A stretch of DNA of 62,209 bases from positions 1 through 62,209 of the forward strand of contig CATWNM010000010.1 in NCBI GenBank assembly GCA_958352145.1, in the 5' to 3' direction. Position 1 is the stretch's first letter. The number at the start of each line of letters is the position of its first letter. The notes under the pieces were generated by a model, which worked only from the letters and a program-made list of their open reading frames with translations, searched no databases and had not been told where the DNA came from. Source of the DNA: an uncultured Eubacteriales bacterium. Its GTDB lineage: Bacteria; Bacillota; Clostridia; Oscillospirales; CAG-272. The position numbers and the translations under genes are program-made. This document shows, one piece after another, positions 1 through 8,387 of this stretch.

Positions 1-32
1 AGTTTGTGCGTACTGCTTTTCAGTCCCATTTT

Positions 33-53
33 GGAACAATTATAACACATATA
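33..53. repeat. left copy of a 21-bp direct repeat flanking the decayed region
   Basis: The sequence starting GGAACAATTATAACAC at 33-53 recurs with one mismatch (C to T) at 2576-2597. Both copies contain a TATAAY core, so each could be a promoter remnant rather than an element end. The two copies enclose the AT-rich stretch of frameshifted genes. Confidence 0.4.
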
Positions 54-78
54 TCACGATCTGTCAAGATTCAGTTAA

Positions 79-342
79 ATATTCTATGTTTCGCAATCAA
101 CCCGGTACTATAAACACGGCGAAAGCTTCTGCCTGTATGACGCTTCTCATTCCGATTATTATGCATGGTCAGCAGAACCCTCGATCATATTTGTCGGAAC
201 CGACGGCAAAGCGGTTGCTATTCGCGAGGGCAGCGCTTATATCTGCATTCGCTCCCGCTCCAATCCCGCGTTCCGCCGCTGTATACGCGTCGTTGCAACG
301 AATACACCGCCTAATCCAAACCGTACTAATATGAAAAGCTGA
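79..342 (+). pseudogene. C-terminal remnant of a surface protein, possibly with an Ig-like (Big_2-type) repeat
   Basis: An open frame follows an in-frame TAA at 76-78 and runs to TGA at 340-342 with no start codon near its beginning. The translation has aromatic residues early (RYYKHGESFCLYD) and a segment GTDGKAVAIREGSAYICI that resembles the GxVTAVxxGxAxIT pattern of bacterial Ig-like Big_2 domains. About 87 codons remain. With no start and no upstream partner this is most likely the tail of a deleted gene. The frame fits a protein better than the overlapping alternatives, but the family call is tentative. Confidence 0.35.
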
Positions 343-375
343 AATAAACGGAAAAATTATAGGAGCGTTCAATAA

Positions 376-554
376 TCAATCTTGTATTTCTTGATGAAAT
401 TTGAACCAGTGAGGTTTAATGAAATGAAAAGATATTTGAGAATACTACAGACAAGACATTAAGCAACAATTTGAAAGAATTAGAAATGGATAAACTGATT
501 AAGAGAAAAGAATATTCTCAAGTACCGCCCAAAGTCGAGTATTCTCTACCCTAA
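376..554 (+). pseudogene. frameshifted HxlR-family winged-helix regulator remnant
   Basis: Two frames joined near 453 reconstruct the middle and end of an HxlR/MarR-like winged helix. The first frame reads ILYFLMKFEPVRFNEMKRYL; the second reads TLSNNLKELEMDKLIKRKEY followed by SQVPPKVEYSL and TAA at 552-554. The phrase QVPPKVEYSL is a hallmark of the HxlR family. The N-terminus with the MG-type cysteine is missing and the frames do not join without an indel, so the gene is dead. HxlR proteins usually sense electrophiles or redox state and sit beside redox genes, which fits the thioredoxin-like remnant downstream. Confidence 0.7.
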
Positions 555-676
555 AGGAGAAAATCACTTGTAAAGTTTTGAATCAGTTATGCCCAGGGAA
601 GGAAAAAATAGAACTTGATTTTAGGCGCGGTGTAGATAGCAACCCCAGCCGGGGCGGTATGGCTCTGCGATTATCA

Positions 677-709
677 AGGCGGGCAAGCCCCAGAGGTGCT
701 TGCCCGCCT
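677..709. repeat. 12-bp perfect inverted repeat (strong hairpin)
   Basis: AGGCGGGCAAGC at 677-688 pairs perfectly with GCTTGCCCGCCT at 698-709 across a 9-nt loop. It is followed by CCTTTGATTTT, so it may be a terminator of a lost gene. It lies in gene-free sequence between the HxlR and thioredoxin remnants. Confidence 0.6.
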
Positions 710-734
710 CCTTTGATTTTAGTCGGGGGCTGAG

Positions 735-771
735 AGTCGAAATCGGTCTCAATTTGAAACCGATTTCGACT
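735..771. repeat. 13-bp perfect inverted repeat
   Basis: AGTCGAAATCGGT at 735-747 pairs perfectly with ACCGATTTCGACT at 759-771 across an 11-nt loop. It lies 26 nt after the previous hairpin, and a smaller AAATCG/CGATTT repeat follows at about 784-800. Three consecutive hairpins without a gene suggest debris of a structured or mobile sequence. Confidence 0.55.
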
Positions 772-881
772 AAAACCTACATCAAATCGAGACACGATTT
801 GACGAGGCTCTGGGACTTAAAAAGGTTGCATTTCCTCCATTTCTATGATACTATTTTGATACTAAACCCAAAACAGAGGGT

Positions 882-1000
882 GAAATCTGCTGTATCAAGA
901 TATTAGGGGCGGGCTGTAAGTCCTGCCGCGAGCAGTATGAGAATGCGAAACAAGCGGTAAGAATATGGGATTTTCCGTAGAAAAACTATGACGGGGACAA
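882..1000 (+). pseudogene. frameshifted thioredoxin-like (redox-active disulfide, CxxC) protein remnant
   Basis: After a GAGGG ribosome site the frame reads CCIKILGAGCKSCREQYENA, then KQAV. This matches the start of small thioredoxin-fold redox proteins of the TM0996/MTH895 type, including the GC-x-x-C active site (GCKSC). Near 960 one base is lost: the frame ends at TAG 978-980, while the continuation NMGFSVEK is found in the next frame. The rest of the protein cannot be followed. Such proteins often pair with ArsR/HxlR regulators or permeases, in line with the HxlR remnant upstream. Confidence 0.65.
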
Positions 1001-1104
1001 GCTTTCATGCAACAGTGCCTTTATAGGAGCCTATGATGGTGATAAGTGCATAGGTTTGTCCATTTTGCAGCAAGCGATGCTTCAATATATGTATTTGTTA
1101 TTAA

Positions 1105-1346
1105 ATAAAAGTTAATGCAGATTGCAGAGGACACCACATTGAAACGAGGTTGATAGAAAAATCAAAAGAAGTAGCGATTAAACAAGGATACCGCGGACTG
1201 TATACGCAAGGGCAGAATAACATCCTCGGCGCTTGCCGGTTTTACCTGAACAAGGATTTTGTTATCGGAGGACTCGATACAACGTGTATCAGGGCACACC
1301 CCAAGAAGGGAAAAAAGACATTATATTTTACTGCGAAGCGAATTAA
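1105..1346 (+). pseudogene. frameshifted GNAT N-acetyltransferase (streptothricin acetyltransferase-like) C-terminus
   Basis: The frame from 1105 reads DCRGHHIETRLIEKSKEVA and then NILGACRFYLNKDFVIGGLD, the acetyl-CoA-binding and C-terminal strands of a GNAT enzyme. RGHHI-T corresponds to the pyrophosphate-binding R/Q-x-x-G-x-G/A loop. At about 1283 one base is missing; the proper ending VYQGTPQEGKKDIIFYCEAN and TAA at 1344-1346 lies in the shifted frame. The N-terminal half is absent (TAA at 1102-1104). The closest family by eye is SAT-like streptothricin acetyltransferase, so this may be a decayed resistance gene. Confidence 0.7.
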
Positions 1347-1432
1347 ATTTTGTTTCATGTCTAAGTACACCTGATGTATGGCATCACAGCAATGGAATAA
1401 TAAAAAATATATGATTAGGAGGGTTGCACACT

Positions 1433-2191
1433 GTGTCTAATTGGAATCCTGAAAAGTATTTATTATTCAAAAAACAACGCACACAGCCGGCAATCGACCT
1501 TGCAAACCGTGTGCGGGATTGCGACGCCCAAACAATTGTAGATGTTGGCTGCGGTCCTGGCAACAGTACGGCTGTTTTGAAAGACATTTTCCTGCATGCA
1601 AAAATAATGGGAATTGATAACTCTGATAACATGATCATGAAAGCAAAGGAAAAGTATGCGGACATTAATTTTTCGGTATGCAGCGCTGAAGATTTAACCG
1701 GAAGCTATGATCTGATATTCTCAAATGCCTGCCTGCAATGGATTCCAAGTCATGAAACGTTGATTCCCCGGCTCATGCAAAGACTGACCGTGAACGGTGT
1801 GCTGGCGGTGCAAATGCCGATGAACCTGAATGAGCCGCTGTTCCGCATCATCAAAGAGGTTGCAGCGAATTCGAAATGGAATTTTGAAAACGGCTGTTTT
1901 GAGACAAACGATACGCTTTCCCCGCAAGAATACTTTGATATCCTGTCTTCCTGTTCCAGTCATTTTGAAATGTGGGAAACTGTGTATTATCACGCAATGC
2001 CGTCCCATGAACACCTAATCGAATGGGTGCGCGGTACTCGTCTGCGCCCCTATTTAGATGCGCTGGACGAAAAAGAAAAGGCGGAATTTGAGGGCGACAT
2101 TTTAACAAAAGTAAAGGAATCCTATCCTTTCACTGCAAGCGGCGAGGTTATTTTAAAATTCCGGCGGTTTTTCTTTGTAGCACATAAATAA
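1433..2191 (+). CDS. tam: trans-aconitate 2-methyltransferase-like SAM-dependent methyltransferase
   Basis: The 252-aa product carries the class I SAM-binding motif VDVGCGPGNST near residue 40 and the acidic strand-2 end GIDNSD. The opening WNPEKYLLFKKQRTQPAIDL and the later FSNACLQWIP, MPMN and EWVRGTRLRPYLDAL segments are typical of Tam, which methylates trans-aconitate, a stray inhibitor of aconitase. I start at GTG 1433 because AGGAGG at 1417-1422 is 10 nt upstream; the alternative TTG at 1424 is only 1 nt from that site. It is the only intact gene in a zone of decayed genes and is AT-richer than the chromosome downstream, which suggests it arrived with that segment. The substrate is inferred from family only. 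Confidence 0.85.
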   Translation: MSNWNPEKYLLFKKQRTQPAIDLANRVRDCDAQTIVDVGCGPGNSTAVLKDIFLHAKIMGIDNSDNMIMKAKEKYADINFSVCSAEDLTGSYDLIFSNACLQWIPSHETLIPRLMQRLTVNGVLAVQMPMNLNEPLFRIIKEVAANSKWNFENGCFETNDTLSPQEYFDILSSCSSHFEMWETVYYHAMPSHEHLIEWVRGTRLRPYLDALDEKEKAEFEGDILTKVKESYPFTASGEVILKFRRFFFVAHK

Positions 2192-2244
2192 AAGTTAGTC
2201 GGATAATAAAGCATATGGGGATGAACAGATTGCATGGTGAATAA

Positions 2245-2358
2245 CTGAAACAGGCTTTGTTCTCCATATTAGCTGAAAAAGATGCAAGGCTGATGGGAAT
2301 TGCCGATTTATCTGAGGTTATCAGCGAACCGATGCAAACAGGTGTATCGGTGGCTGTT
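2245..2358 (+). pseudogene. N-terminal scrap of a 4Fe-4S double-cluster (QueG-like) protein
   Basis: The frame after TAA 2242-2244 reads KQALFSILAEKDARLMGIAD and then LSEVISEPMQTGVSVAV. This resembles the beginning of the epoxyqueuosine-reductase-like 4Fe-4S double-cluster proteins (MGIADLS...TGVSVAV), but no iron-sulfur cysteines follow and no start codon fits. Downstream, another frame stays open to 2515 (basic, ending SYADFLPRF) without a recognisable domain. I see nothing else gene-like between 2192 and 2732. Confidence 0.35.
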
Positions 2359-2575
2359 CTCCGTCTTCGTATGCAAAGATTCACCGGTCATATCCGAGGT
2401 TTCCAAAGCTTTCGTTTCCCTGCCGCAGGATGCTAAGCAAAAAAACGCCGCGGCCAAGAATAGGCCGCCAAAGTCAAAAACCGTTTCATATGCTGATTTT
2501 CTCCCTCGATTTTAGGATGTTTTATTTTAAAATCATAAATTCACAAAAATACTTACCCGTTATCTCTTATATATC

Positions 2576-2597
2576 GGAACAATTATAATACATATAA
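2576..2597. repeat. right copy of the 21-bp direct repeat
   Basis: GGAACAATTATAATACATAT and the following base match the copy at 33-53 at all but one position. Beyond this copy the base composition returns to that of the core chromosome. Confidence 0.4.
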
Positions 2598-2675
2598 GAT
2601 GCAATGTCCAGGATGGAAAAAATTCTGTTTCTCTGCTGCAAAGCGGCGCATGTACCGCAGCGCAGCGTTTCTGCC

Positions 2676-2725
2676 ATTTGAAAAGCGCTTCGAAATGCAT
2701 TTGCATTTCGAAGCGCTTTTCAAAT
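2676..2725. terminator. 24-bp perfect palindrome, probable terminator of the sialidase-like gene
   Basis: The arms 2676-2699 and 2702-2725 are perfectly complementary with only TT between them, forming a 50-nt near-continuous palindrome (core AAAAGCGCTTCGAAATGCA). It starts 8 nt past the minus-strand stop at 2733. The A-run and T-run within the arms make it a plausible bidirectional intrinsic terminator. Confidence 0.6.
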
Positions 2726-2732
2726 CCTGATT

Positions 2733-4529
2733 TCATTTTTTCAGCAGCTTGAATACCGGCCATGTGGAAACATCGCTGCGGGAAGCCGAATCCAACGTAT
2801 CATGAACGGCCGCACCCTCGTCCGCGTTATAAAGCACCGGATAAAACCGCCCTTCCGACTCAAAAGATTCTCCAAGCAGCGCTTTCGGCACGGCAAGCTC
2901 ATACAAAATGCCAGTATCGTCCGCATTCCCGTCCACGCTCCCTTTGACCGAAATCGCGCAGCGCACCTGATCGGCGGAAAGTTCCTCTGTGATCCGCGAT
3001 CCACGGCCATACGCAAGCGATTCCACAGTGGAAAGATTCATCACAACTTCAAGAAAAGTATTGTCCTGCACCTCGCCGGTTGCGATGCGCAGTGTCATGG
3101 CGTCCTCCTCCGTAATACAGGCATCGATCCGCTCTACCAAAAAATACACGTTTTCATCATCATGCGCAACGCGGATACTGGCCGACGCATCTGTTTTTGA
3201 ACCTACAAAGATCGCCTCGTCGCCCGTCCAGTCGGTATTATTGCCGTTAACGCGAATCCGGGTATAGGGTGCATTGATACTGTGATTCAAGTGCAGTACC
3301 ATAAGATTGATTTCGCGTGTGTCTCCATCGGCCGGACTGCCAACCACGGCGGCCAGCGTATGCGTACCAAGCAGTTCCAGCCCGCACCACGTGCCGCGGA
3401 CGCTCGCGGAATATACGCGCCGGAAATCACGCGCTTCCCCGTCGCTCATAAAGAAACCAATCCGCGCGTTGTCGTTTTTCTGTGTAAAGCTGAGCACCGT
3501 TTCCCCCGAATCAAACTGCCGGATATACGGGCCTGTACCGTTATAGATGTTGGTCGCCTTGTCCGCAGGCCCCTCTTCATCCGGAGCAAGCGTCGTCGCC
3601 CAGTTGTCGTCCGAATATGCCATCGTAATTTTATAATTCCCGTTGCGGTCCAGACGGCTCTCCAGCGCCAGCGCAATGGTTCCGTTGTGCAGCTTTACAG
3701 CCACCGGCATCTGATCCGTATAATACTGAATGCCCTCGATGACCTCGGTCGCCTGTTGCGCTACAATTTCATTCTGCATCGGCTTAGACATAGAACAGTT
3801 CCAGGTATATCCGTTGTCCAAAGAGCGAATGATCGCCGTGCCGGTAGAGGTATTGAACCCATCCGTCTGCGTATACCGGTGCGCCGTCGTATTGGTAAAG
3901 TAAACCTGTATTTCTCCCGTGTCCGGATCCTGATAAGGATACGGCTCCCAGTTGGTGCCCAGATAAATCTTCTCTTCCGGCTCCCATGTCACGCCATTAT
4001 CCTTGGAACGGCGCATCGATATTCCGCCGCCGGCCGTCGTATTCACATAATCGCTTGTTCTCCATGAAGTAAAAACAAGAACGTCGCCGCTCTTGGAAAC
4101 CAGTACGTCCGGGCTGGCATAGGTGATCCCCGCGGCGGCAAAAAGCGTGGTCGGCTTTGACCATGTTTTCAAATCGCTGCTGGAAACATATGCGATCGCC
4201 GGACCGTTTTTCCCGGTATTGAAAAACAGCAGATATCGATCTTTGACCATGCGCAGACGGGGATACCACGCATTGCTCGTCCCAAGCGTATTTCCGGAAA
4301 TCGTCGTGCTTTGGCTGTAATCCAAAGCCAACGTGCTCATATCTGCGCTGTCTGCATGGCTGTCTATTTTTTCGTTTGCCTGATTCAATTCCTCAAAACG
4401 ATGTATATGAAGTTCGTCGATCGTAAACACGTCATCCTCCGAATTGTCCGGCTCGCCTTTGCAAGCGCAAAACACATTGGCCAAAAGAAGAATAGCCAAA
4501 CCCAAAATAAAGAACCGTCTCTTCCGCAT
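2733..4529 (-). CDS. exported sialidase-fold (BNR/Asp-box) lipoprotein with C-terminal CBM9/DOMON-like module
   Basis: The 598-aa product has an N-terminal signal (MRKRRFFILGLAILLLANVF) ending in CAC; Cys23 after Ala22 is the better lipid-anchor candidate. The middle is a beta-propeller with Asp-boxes SKDNGVTW (175-182) and SLDNGYTW (236-243) and a weaker SSDLKTW (117-123), as in exo-alpha-sialidase-like glycosidases. From about residue 420 a beta-rich module (IRVNGNNTDWTG..., VAHDDENVYFLVERID) resembles CBM9 or DOMON carbohydrate-binding domains. The catalytic Arg triad cannot be verified by eye, so substrate and activity are open. It is monocistronic, with ATG at 4529 and a TATACT -10-like sequence near 4566-4575. 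It probably acts on host or plant glycans at the cell surface. Confidence 0.75.
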   Translation of the reverse strand: MRKRRFFILGLAILLLANVFCACKGEPDNSEDDVFTIDELHIHRFEELNQANEKIDSHADSADMSTLALDYSQSTTISGNTLGTSNAWYPRLRMVKDRYLLFFNTGKNGPAIAYVSSSDLKTWSKPTTLFAAAGITYASPDVLVSKSGDVLVFTSWRTSDYVNTTAGGGISMRRSKDNGVTWEPEEKIYLGTNWEPYPYQDPDTGEIQVYFTNTTAHRYTQTDGFNTSTGTAIIRSLDNGYTWNCSMSKPMQNEIVAQQATEVIEGIQYYTDQMPVAVKLHNGTIALALESRLDRNGNYKITMAYSDDNWATTLAPDEEGPADKATNIYNGTGPYIRQFDSGETVLSFTQKNDNARIGFFMSDGEARDFRRVYSASVRGTWCGLELLGTHTLAAVVGSPADGDTREINLMVLHLNHSINAPYTRIRVNGNNTDWTGDEAIFVGSKTDASASIRVAHDDENVYFLVERIDACITEEDAMTLRIATGEVQDNTFLEVVMNLSTVESLAYGRGSRITEELSADQVRCAISVKGSVDGNADDTGILYELAVPKALLGESFESEGRFYPVLYNADEGAAVHDTLDSASRSDVSTWPVFKLLKK

Positions 4530-4881
4530 CTTTCCCTCCGTTTATAAGCATAGCCTGTTTTGAGTTTAGTATAACAAATAAAAGACATAGACGCCACTAA
4601 AAAATCGGGGAACAATTTACAAAAAAAATTATCGTTTCCCTAAAACATCTAAAAATTTTGGAAGAGCGAACCAGCGTATTTCACAGAATTTCGCTTGAAT
4701 TTCAGCGGTAATTGAATAAATTTCTACTTCCTACAGAATACTATACGCATCGGTCTCGTCCGTCATTCAAAAGCAAAAACATTGAAACAGGCCGCGTAAA
4801 ATTCATTTGCACATACTACAAATTTGCCCGGAGCACGGCACAGCACCGCCGCTTCGAGAAGCGAAAAGAAAGGAACCAAAT
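4530..4881. other. divergent intergenic region between sialidase-like gene and agu operon
   Basis: This AT-rich 352 nt must hold the promoters of both neighbours. On the minus strand TTGTTATACTAAAC around 4562-4577 offers a -10. On the plus strand I see only weak candidates (ATACTATACG near 4738-4747; TTGCAC at 4807) and no clear operator. No gene for an AguR-type LuxR regulator is present. No coding sequence was found. Confidence 0.4.
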
Positions 4882-5892
4882 ATGAGCGTACAGCATCTTA
4901 TCGACACGCAGGACTTTACCAAAAAAGAAATCCTCGACATTATCCATTTGAGCATGGCTATCAAAAAATGCATCAAGAACGGCTATTATCCGCAGCTTTT
5001 AAAAAACAAGAATCTCGGTATGATCTTTCAGCAGAGTTCGACGCGCACCCGCGTCTCCTTTGAAACTGCAATGGCACAGCTTGGCGGTCATGCACAGTAT
5101 CTTGCGCCCGGCCAGATCCAACTCGGCGGCCATGAGACCATGGAGGATACCGGCCGCGTGCTCTCCCGTCTTGTCGACATTTTGATGGCACGTGTGGACG
5201 CGCATGAAACCGTCGCAAATCTTGCGCGCTGCGCAAGCGTACCGGTGATCAACGGCATGTCCGACTACAACCATCCGACCCAGGAACTGGGCGACGCGAT
5301 CACCATGATGGAGCACCTGCCAAAAGACAAATCCATCGAGGACTGCAAAATCGTGTTTGTCGGCGACGCGACGCAGGTCTGCGCCTCCACCATGATGATG
5401 AGCACAAAGCTCGGCATGGACTTTGTGCAGTTTGGCCCGAAAGGCAAGCAACTCAGCGAAAAGATGCTGGATATCGGCAGACAGAACTGCAAAATCTCCG
5501 GCGGCAGCTGCCGTGTGACCGACAATGAAGACGAAGCACTGGAGGGCGCCGACTTTGTCTACACCGACGTATGGTATGGACTCTACAACGCGGAACTCTC
5601 GCGGGAGGAGCGCCTGGCCGTTTTCATGCCGAAATACCAGGTCACCGACGCGATGATGAAAAAAGCGGCGCCGCACGCAAAATTCCTGCACTGCCTCCCC
5701 GCCAGCCGCGGCGAAGAAGTCGTGGACGAAGTTTTGGATGCGGACTATTCCATCGCGTTCGACGAAGCGGAAAACCGTCTGACCGCAATGCGCGGGATTT
5801 TGGTATACCTGCTGCGGGACAAGCTCTCGCCAGAATGGCGGCACGAATGCGCAAAAATCTGCCTTGAGCAGGTATTGTTCAAAATCTTCTGA
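4882..5892 (+). CDS. aguB: putrescine carbamoyltransferase
   Basis: The 336-aa enzyme belongs to the aspartate/ornithine carbamoyltransferase fold and performs N-carbamoylputrescine + Pi to putrescine + carbamoyl phosphate. Carbamoyl-phosphate motifs are visible: STRTR (53-57), HPTQ (131-134) and HCLPASRGEEV. The segment YLAPGQIQLGGHETMEDT is diagnostic of putrescine rather than ornithine transcarbamylases, as is the C-terminal helical extension. The start is ATG 4882, 8 nt after AAAGGA; an upstream in-frame start at 4807 would add a non-conserved basic stretch. It heads the operon aguB-D-A-C, the same order as in Enterococcus faecalis and Streptococcus mutans. Confidence 0.95.
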   Translation: MSVQHLIDTQDFTKKEILDIIHLSMAIKKCIKNGYYPQLLKNKNLGMIFQQSSTRTRVSFETAMAQLGGHAQYLAPGQIQLGGHETMEDTGRVLSRLVDILMARVDAHETVANLARCASVPVINGMSDYNHPTQELGDAITMMEHLPKDKSIEDCKIVFVGDATQVCASTMMMSTKLGMDFVQFGPKGKQLSEKMLDIGRQNCKISGGSCRVTDNEDEALEGADFVYTDVWYGLYNAELSREERLAVFMPKYQVTDAMMKKAAPHAKFLHCLPASRGEEVVDEVLDADYSIAFDEAENRLTAMRGILVYLLRDKLSPEWRHECAKICLEQVLFKIF

Positions 5893-5909
5893 AAACGGGG
5901 TGTCAGGCT

Positions 5910-7292
5910 TTGGGTGAAAAAGTAAAAAAATTCCGGCTGTTCGACGCCGTGCTAGCCGCCGTATGCATCGTGCTGGTCGTCGAATCCTCGGCGCCCGCCG
6001 CCGCCATCGGCAACGCGCAGTTCTTCTGGTGGATTTTCCTTTTGCTGGGCTTCTTTCTGCCTTACGGGCTGATCTCAGCGGAACTTGGCACCGCCTATGA
6101 AGACGAAGGCGGCATTTACGACTGGGTGCGGCGCGCTTACGGCAATCGCTGGGGCAGCCGCGTCGCCTGGTATTATTATATCAATTTCCCGCTCTGGATG
6201 GGCTCGCTCGCCGTGCTCTTTACCGACATCATCGTTCAACTGACCGGCAAAGAAATGAACATGTGGCTGACGATTGCCATTCAACTGCTCTTCATATGGG
6301 GCGTGGTGATCATCAGCAATTTCAAAGTCAGCGACAGCAAGTGGATCCTCAATATCGCGGCGTTTTTCAAAGCGGCGATCATGCTGGTCATCGGAATACT
6401 CGGGATTTGGGTCGCCGTCACGCGCGGCTCAGCCAACGAATTTACGCCGAGGTCCTTTATTCCCTCGTTCGGCCCCGGCGGACTTTCGTATATCTCCGTC
6501 ATCATTTTCAATTTTTTGGGGTTTGAAGTCGTAACGACTTTTGCCTCCGAAATGAAAAACCCGTCGAAAGAAATTCCGCGCGCCATCATTCTCGGCGGCT
6601 TTATCATCGCCCTCTTCTACCTTCTCTCCGCATTCGGCATCAGCGTGGCAATTCCCATGGAAGAACTGACCATCTCCAGCGGAATCGTAGAAAGCTTTAT
6701 GCTTCTGACCGGAAAGACGGGCGGCATTGTCATCACGATCTTCGGCGTCATGTTCCTCTATACGCTGATCGCCAACCTGATCTCCTGGTCGCTGGGCGTC
6801 AACTATGTTGCAAAATACGCCGCCGAACAGAACGCACTGCCGAGCGTGCTTGGAAAATCCAGCAAGTCCGGCATGCCGGTCGGCGCCGCTGTGACCAACG
6901 GCGTGATTGCCACTCTGATCGTACTCATAGCGCCCCTGATTCCCAGTCAGGATGTATTTTGGAGCTTTTTTGCGCTGAATATGATTACGCTGCTGATGTC
7001 TTATATTCTGATGTTTCCGGCATTTTTGAAGCTGCGGAAATCCGATTCGAATACACCGCGCCCGTTTAAGGTCGGCGGCGGCCCCGTCAAGCTACGGATA
7101 ATGACCTACCTTCCCATGATTCTTCTGATTATTTCGGTCATCTTCAGCATCGTGCCGCTCGACGCCTCGTCGGAAGAACTGGGCGAAAAACTCCCTCTGC
7201 TGATCGGCACGGCCGCCGCCATTTTGATCGGCGAAATCATCGCAGCGCGCGCCGTGCGAAAAAACTCTACTGCGGAAAGGAAAGAAAAATGA
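5910..7292 (+). CDS. aguD: agmatine/putrescine antiporter (APC family)
   Basis: The 460-aa, roughly 12-helix membrane protein resembles AguD, which imports agmatine in exchange for putrescine. The start LFDAVLAAVCIVLVVESSAP, then NAQFFWWIF and PYGLISAELGTAYEDEGGIY, is the APC helix 1-2 region, including an unwound stretch where substrate binds. The C-terminus is short and basic. The likely start is TTG 5910, after GGGGTG at 5897-5902; no ATG or GTG upstream fits the conserved beginning. It follows aguB by 17 nt and overlaps aguA by 4 nt (ATGA). Exchange of a divalent cationic substrate for the product gives a pathway without net transport cost. Confidence 0.92.
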   Translation: MGEKVKKFRLFDAVLAAVCIVLVVESSAPAAAIGNAQFFWWIFLLLGFFLPYGLISAELGTAYEDEGGIYDWVRRAYGNRWGSRVAWYYYINFPLWMGSLAVLFTDIIVQLTGKEMNMWLTIAIQLLFIWGVVIISNFKVSDSKWILNIAAFFKAAIMLVIGILGIWVAVTRGSANEFTPRSFIPSFGPGGLSYISVIIFNFLGFEVVTTFASEMKNPSKEIPRAIILGGFIIALFYLLSAFGISVAIPMEELTISSGIVESFMLLTGKTGGIVITIFGVMFLYTLIANLISWSLGVNYVAKYAAEQNALPSVLGKSSKSGMPVGAAVTNGVIATLIVLIAPLIPSQDVFWSFFALNMITLLMSYILMFPAFLKLRKSDSNTPRPFKVGGGPVKLRIMTYLPMILLIISVIFSIVPLDASSEELGEKLPLLIGTAAAILIGEIIAARAVRKNSTAERKEK

Positions 7293-8386
7293 GAAGACTG
7301 AGTTCTGATCCCAAAACAGACGGCTTTCGAATGCCCGGCGAATTTGAACCGCACCGCGGCACGTATATTATCTGGCCGGAGCGTCCAGACAACTGGCGGC
7401 TTGGCGGCAAGCCCGCGCAGGCGACTTTTGTAAAAGTAGCGGAAGCGATCGCGCGGTTTGAACCGGTAACGGTATGCGTCAGCGCAAATCAATATGCAAA
7501 CGCCCGTCATCTGCTGCCCGACTGCATCCGCGTAGTTGAAATATCCAACAACGATTCCTGGGTACGCGACTGCGGCCCGACCTTTGTGACAAACGGCAAA
7601 GAAATCCGCGGCGTGGATTGGGAATTCAATGCCTGGGGCGGCCTTGTAGACGGCCTCTATTTTCCGTGGGACAAGGATGACGCCGTCGCGCAGAAAATCT
7701 GCGAACTAGAGAACGCGGACAGCTACAGAACCGAAGGCTTCATACTGGAAGGCGGCTCCATTCATGTAGACGGAGAGGGCACGCTCGTCGTCACCGAAGA
7801 ATGCCTGTTGTCCGAGGGACGAAACCCGCATCTGAGCAAAAAAGAAATCGAAGAGACGCTGAAAAAATATCTGAATCTGGAAAAAATCATCTGGCTGAAG
7901 CGGGGCATCTATCTGGATGAAACCAACGGGCACGTAGACAACATTTTCTCTTTCGTCAAACCCGGAGAAGCGATTTTGGCCTGGACCGAAGACAAAAACG
8001 ATCCGCAGTATGAGATCTGTCAGGAATGTATGGAAATTTTAGAGCGGGAAACCGACGCAAAAGGCCGCAAGATCAAAGTGCACAAGCTTCTGCTCCCCAA
8101 ACCCGTGCTTATCAGCGAGGAAGAAAGCGGCGGCGTAGACGCAATCGAGGGCACGCTTCCCCGCAACACGGGCGACCGCCTGGCCGCTTCCTACGCCAAT
8201 TTTTATATCGTAAACGGTGGCGTCATCTTTCCGATGTTTGATGATCCGAATGACGAAAAGGCACGTCAGACCCTGAAAGAGGCGTTTCCGGACCGCGAAA
8301 TCGTAGGTATTTACGCGCGCGAAATCCTGCTCGGCGGCGGCAATATCCACTGCATAACCCAGCAGGTGCCGAGAGGAGCCAACTGA
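7289..8386 (+). CDS. aguA: agmatine deiminase
   Basis: The 365-aa guanidino-group hydrolase (pentein fold) converts agmatine to N-carbamoylputrescine and ammonia. The catalytic cysteine is Cys355 in GGGNIHCITQQ, and the acid/His partners lie in DETNGHVDN. EFEPHRGTYIIWPERPDNWR at the N-terminus and NDSWVRDCGPTFV near residue 86 are family hallmarks. The length is typical. ATG 7289 overlaps the aguD stop (ATGA), implying translational coupling. The ammonia released raises cytoplasmic pH, and the product feeds AguB. Confidence 0.96.
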   Translation: MRRLSSDPKTDGFRMPGEFEPHRGTYIIWPERPDNWRLGGKPAQATFVKVAEAIARFEPVTVCVSANQYANARHLLPDCIRVVEISNNDSWVRDCGPTFVTNGKEIRGVDWEFNAWGGLVDGLYFPWDKDDAVAQKICELENADSYRTEGFILEGGSIHVDGEGTLVVTEECLLSEGRNPHLSKKEIEETLKKYLNLEKIIWLKRGIYLDETNGHVDNIFSFVKPGEAILAWTEDKNDPQYEICQECMEILERETDAKGRKIKVHKLLLPKPVLISEEESGGVDAIEGTLPRNTGDRLAASYANFYIVNGGVIFPMFDDPNDEKARQTLKEAFPDREIVGIYAREILLGGGNIHCITQQVPRGAN

Positions 8387-8387
8387 T

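Noticed and set aside
735..771. attC-like site or integron cassette end
   Set aside because: It is a simple inverted repeat without the R'/R'' core sites, and no integrase gene is visible.
3282..4067. Long plus-strand frame opposite the sialidase-like gene
   Set aside because: It is an antisense shadow with Arg-rich composition and no ribosome site.
4882..5892. Ornithine carbamoyltransferase
   Set aside because: The GQIQLGGHETMEDT segment and the agmatine deiminase neighbours point to putrescine carbamoyltransferase.
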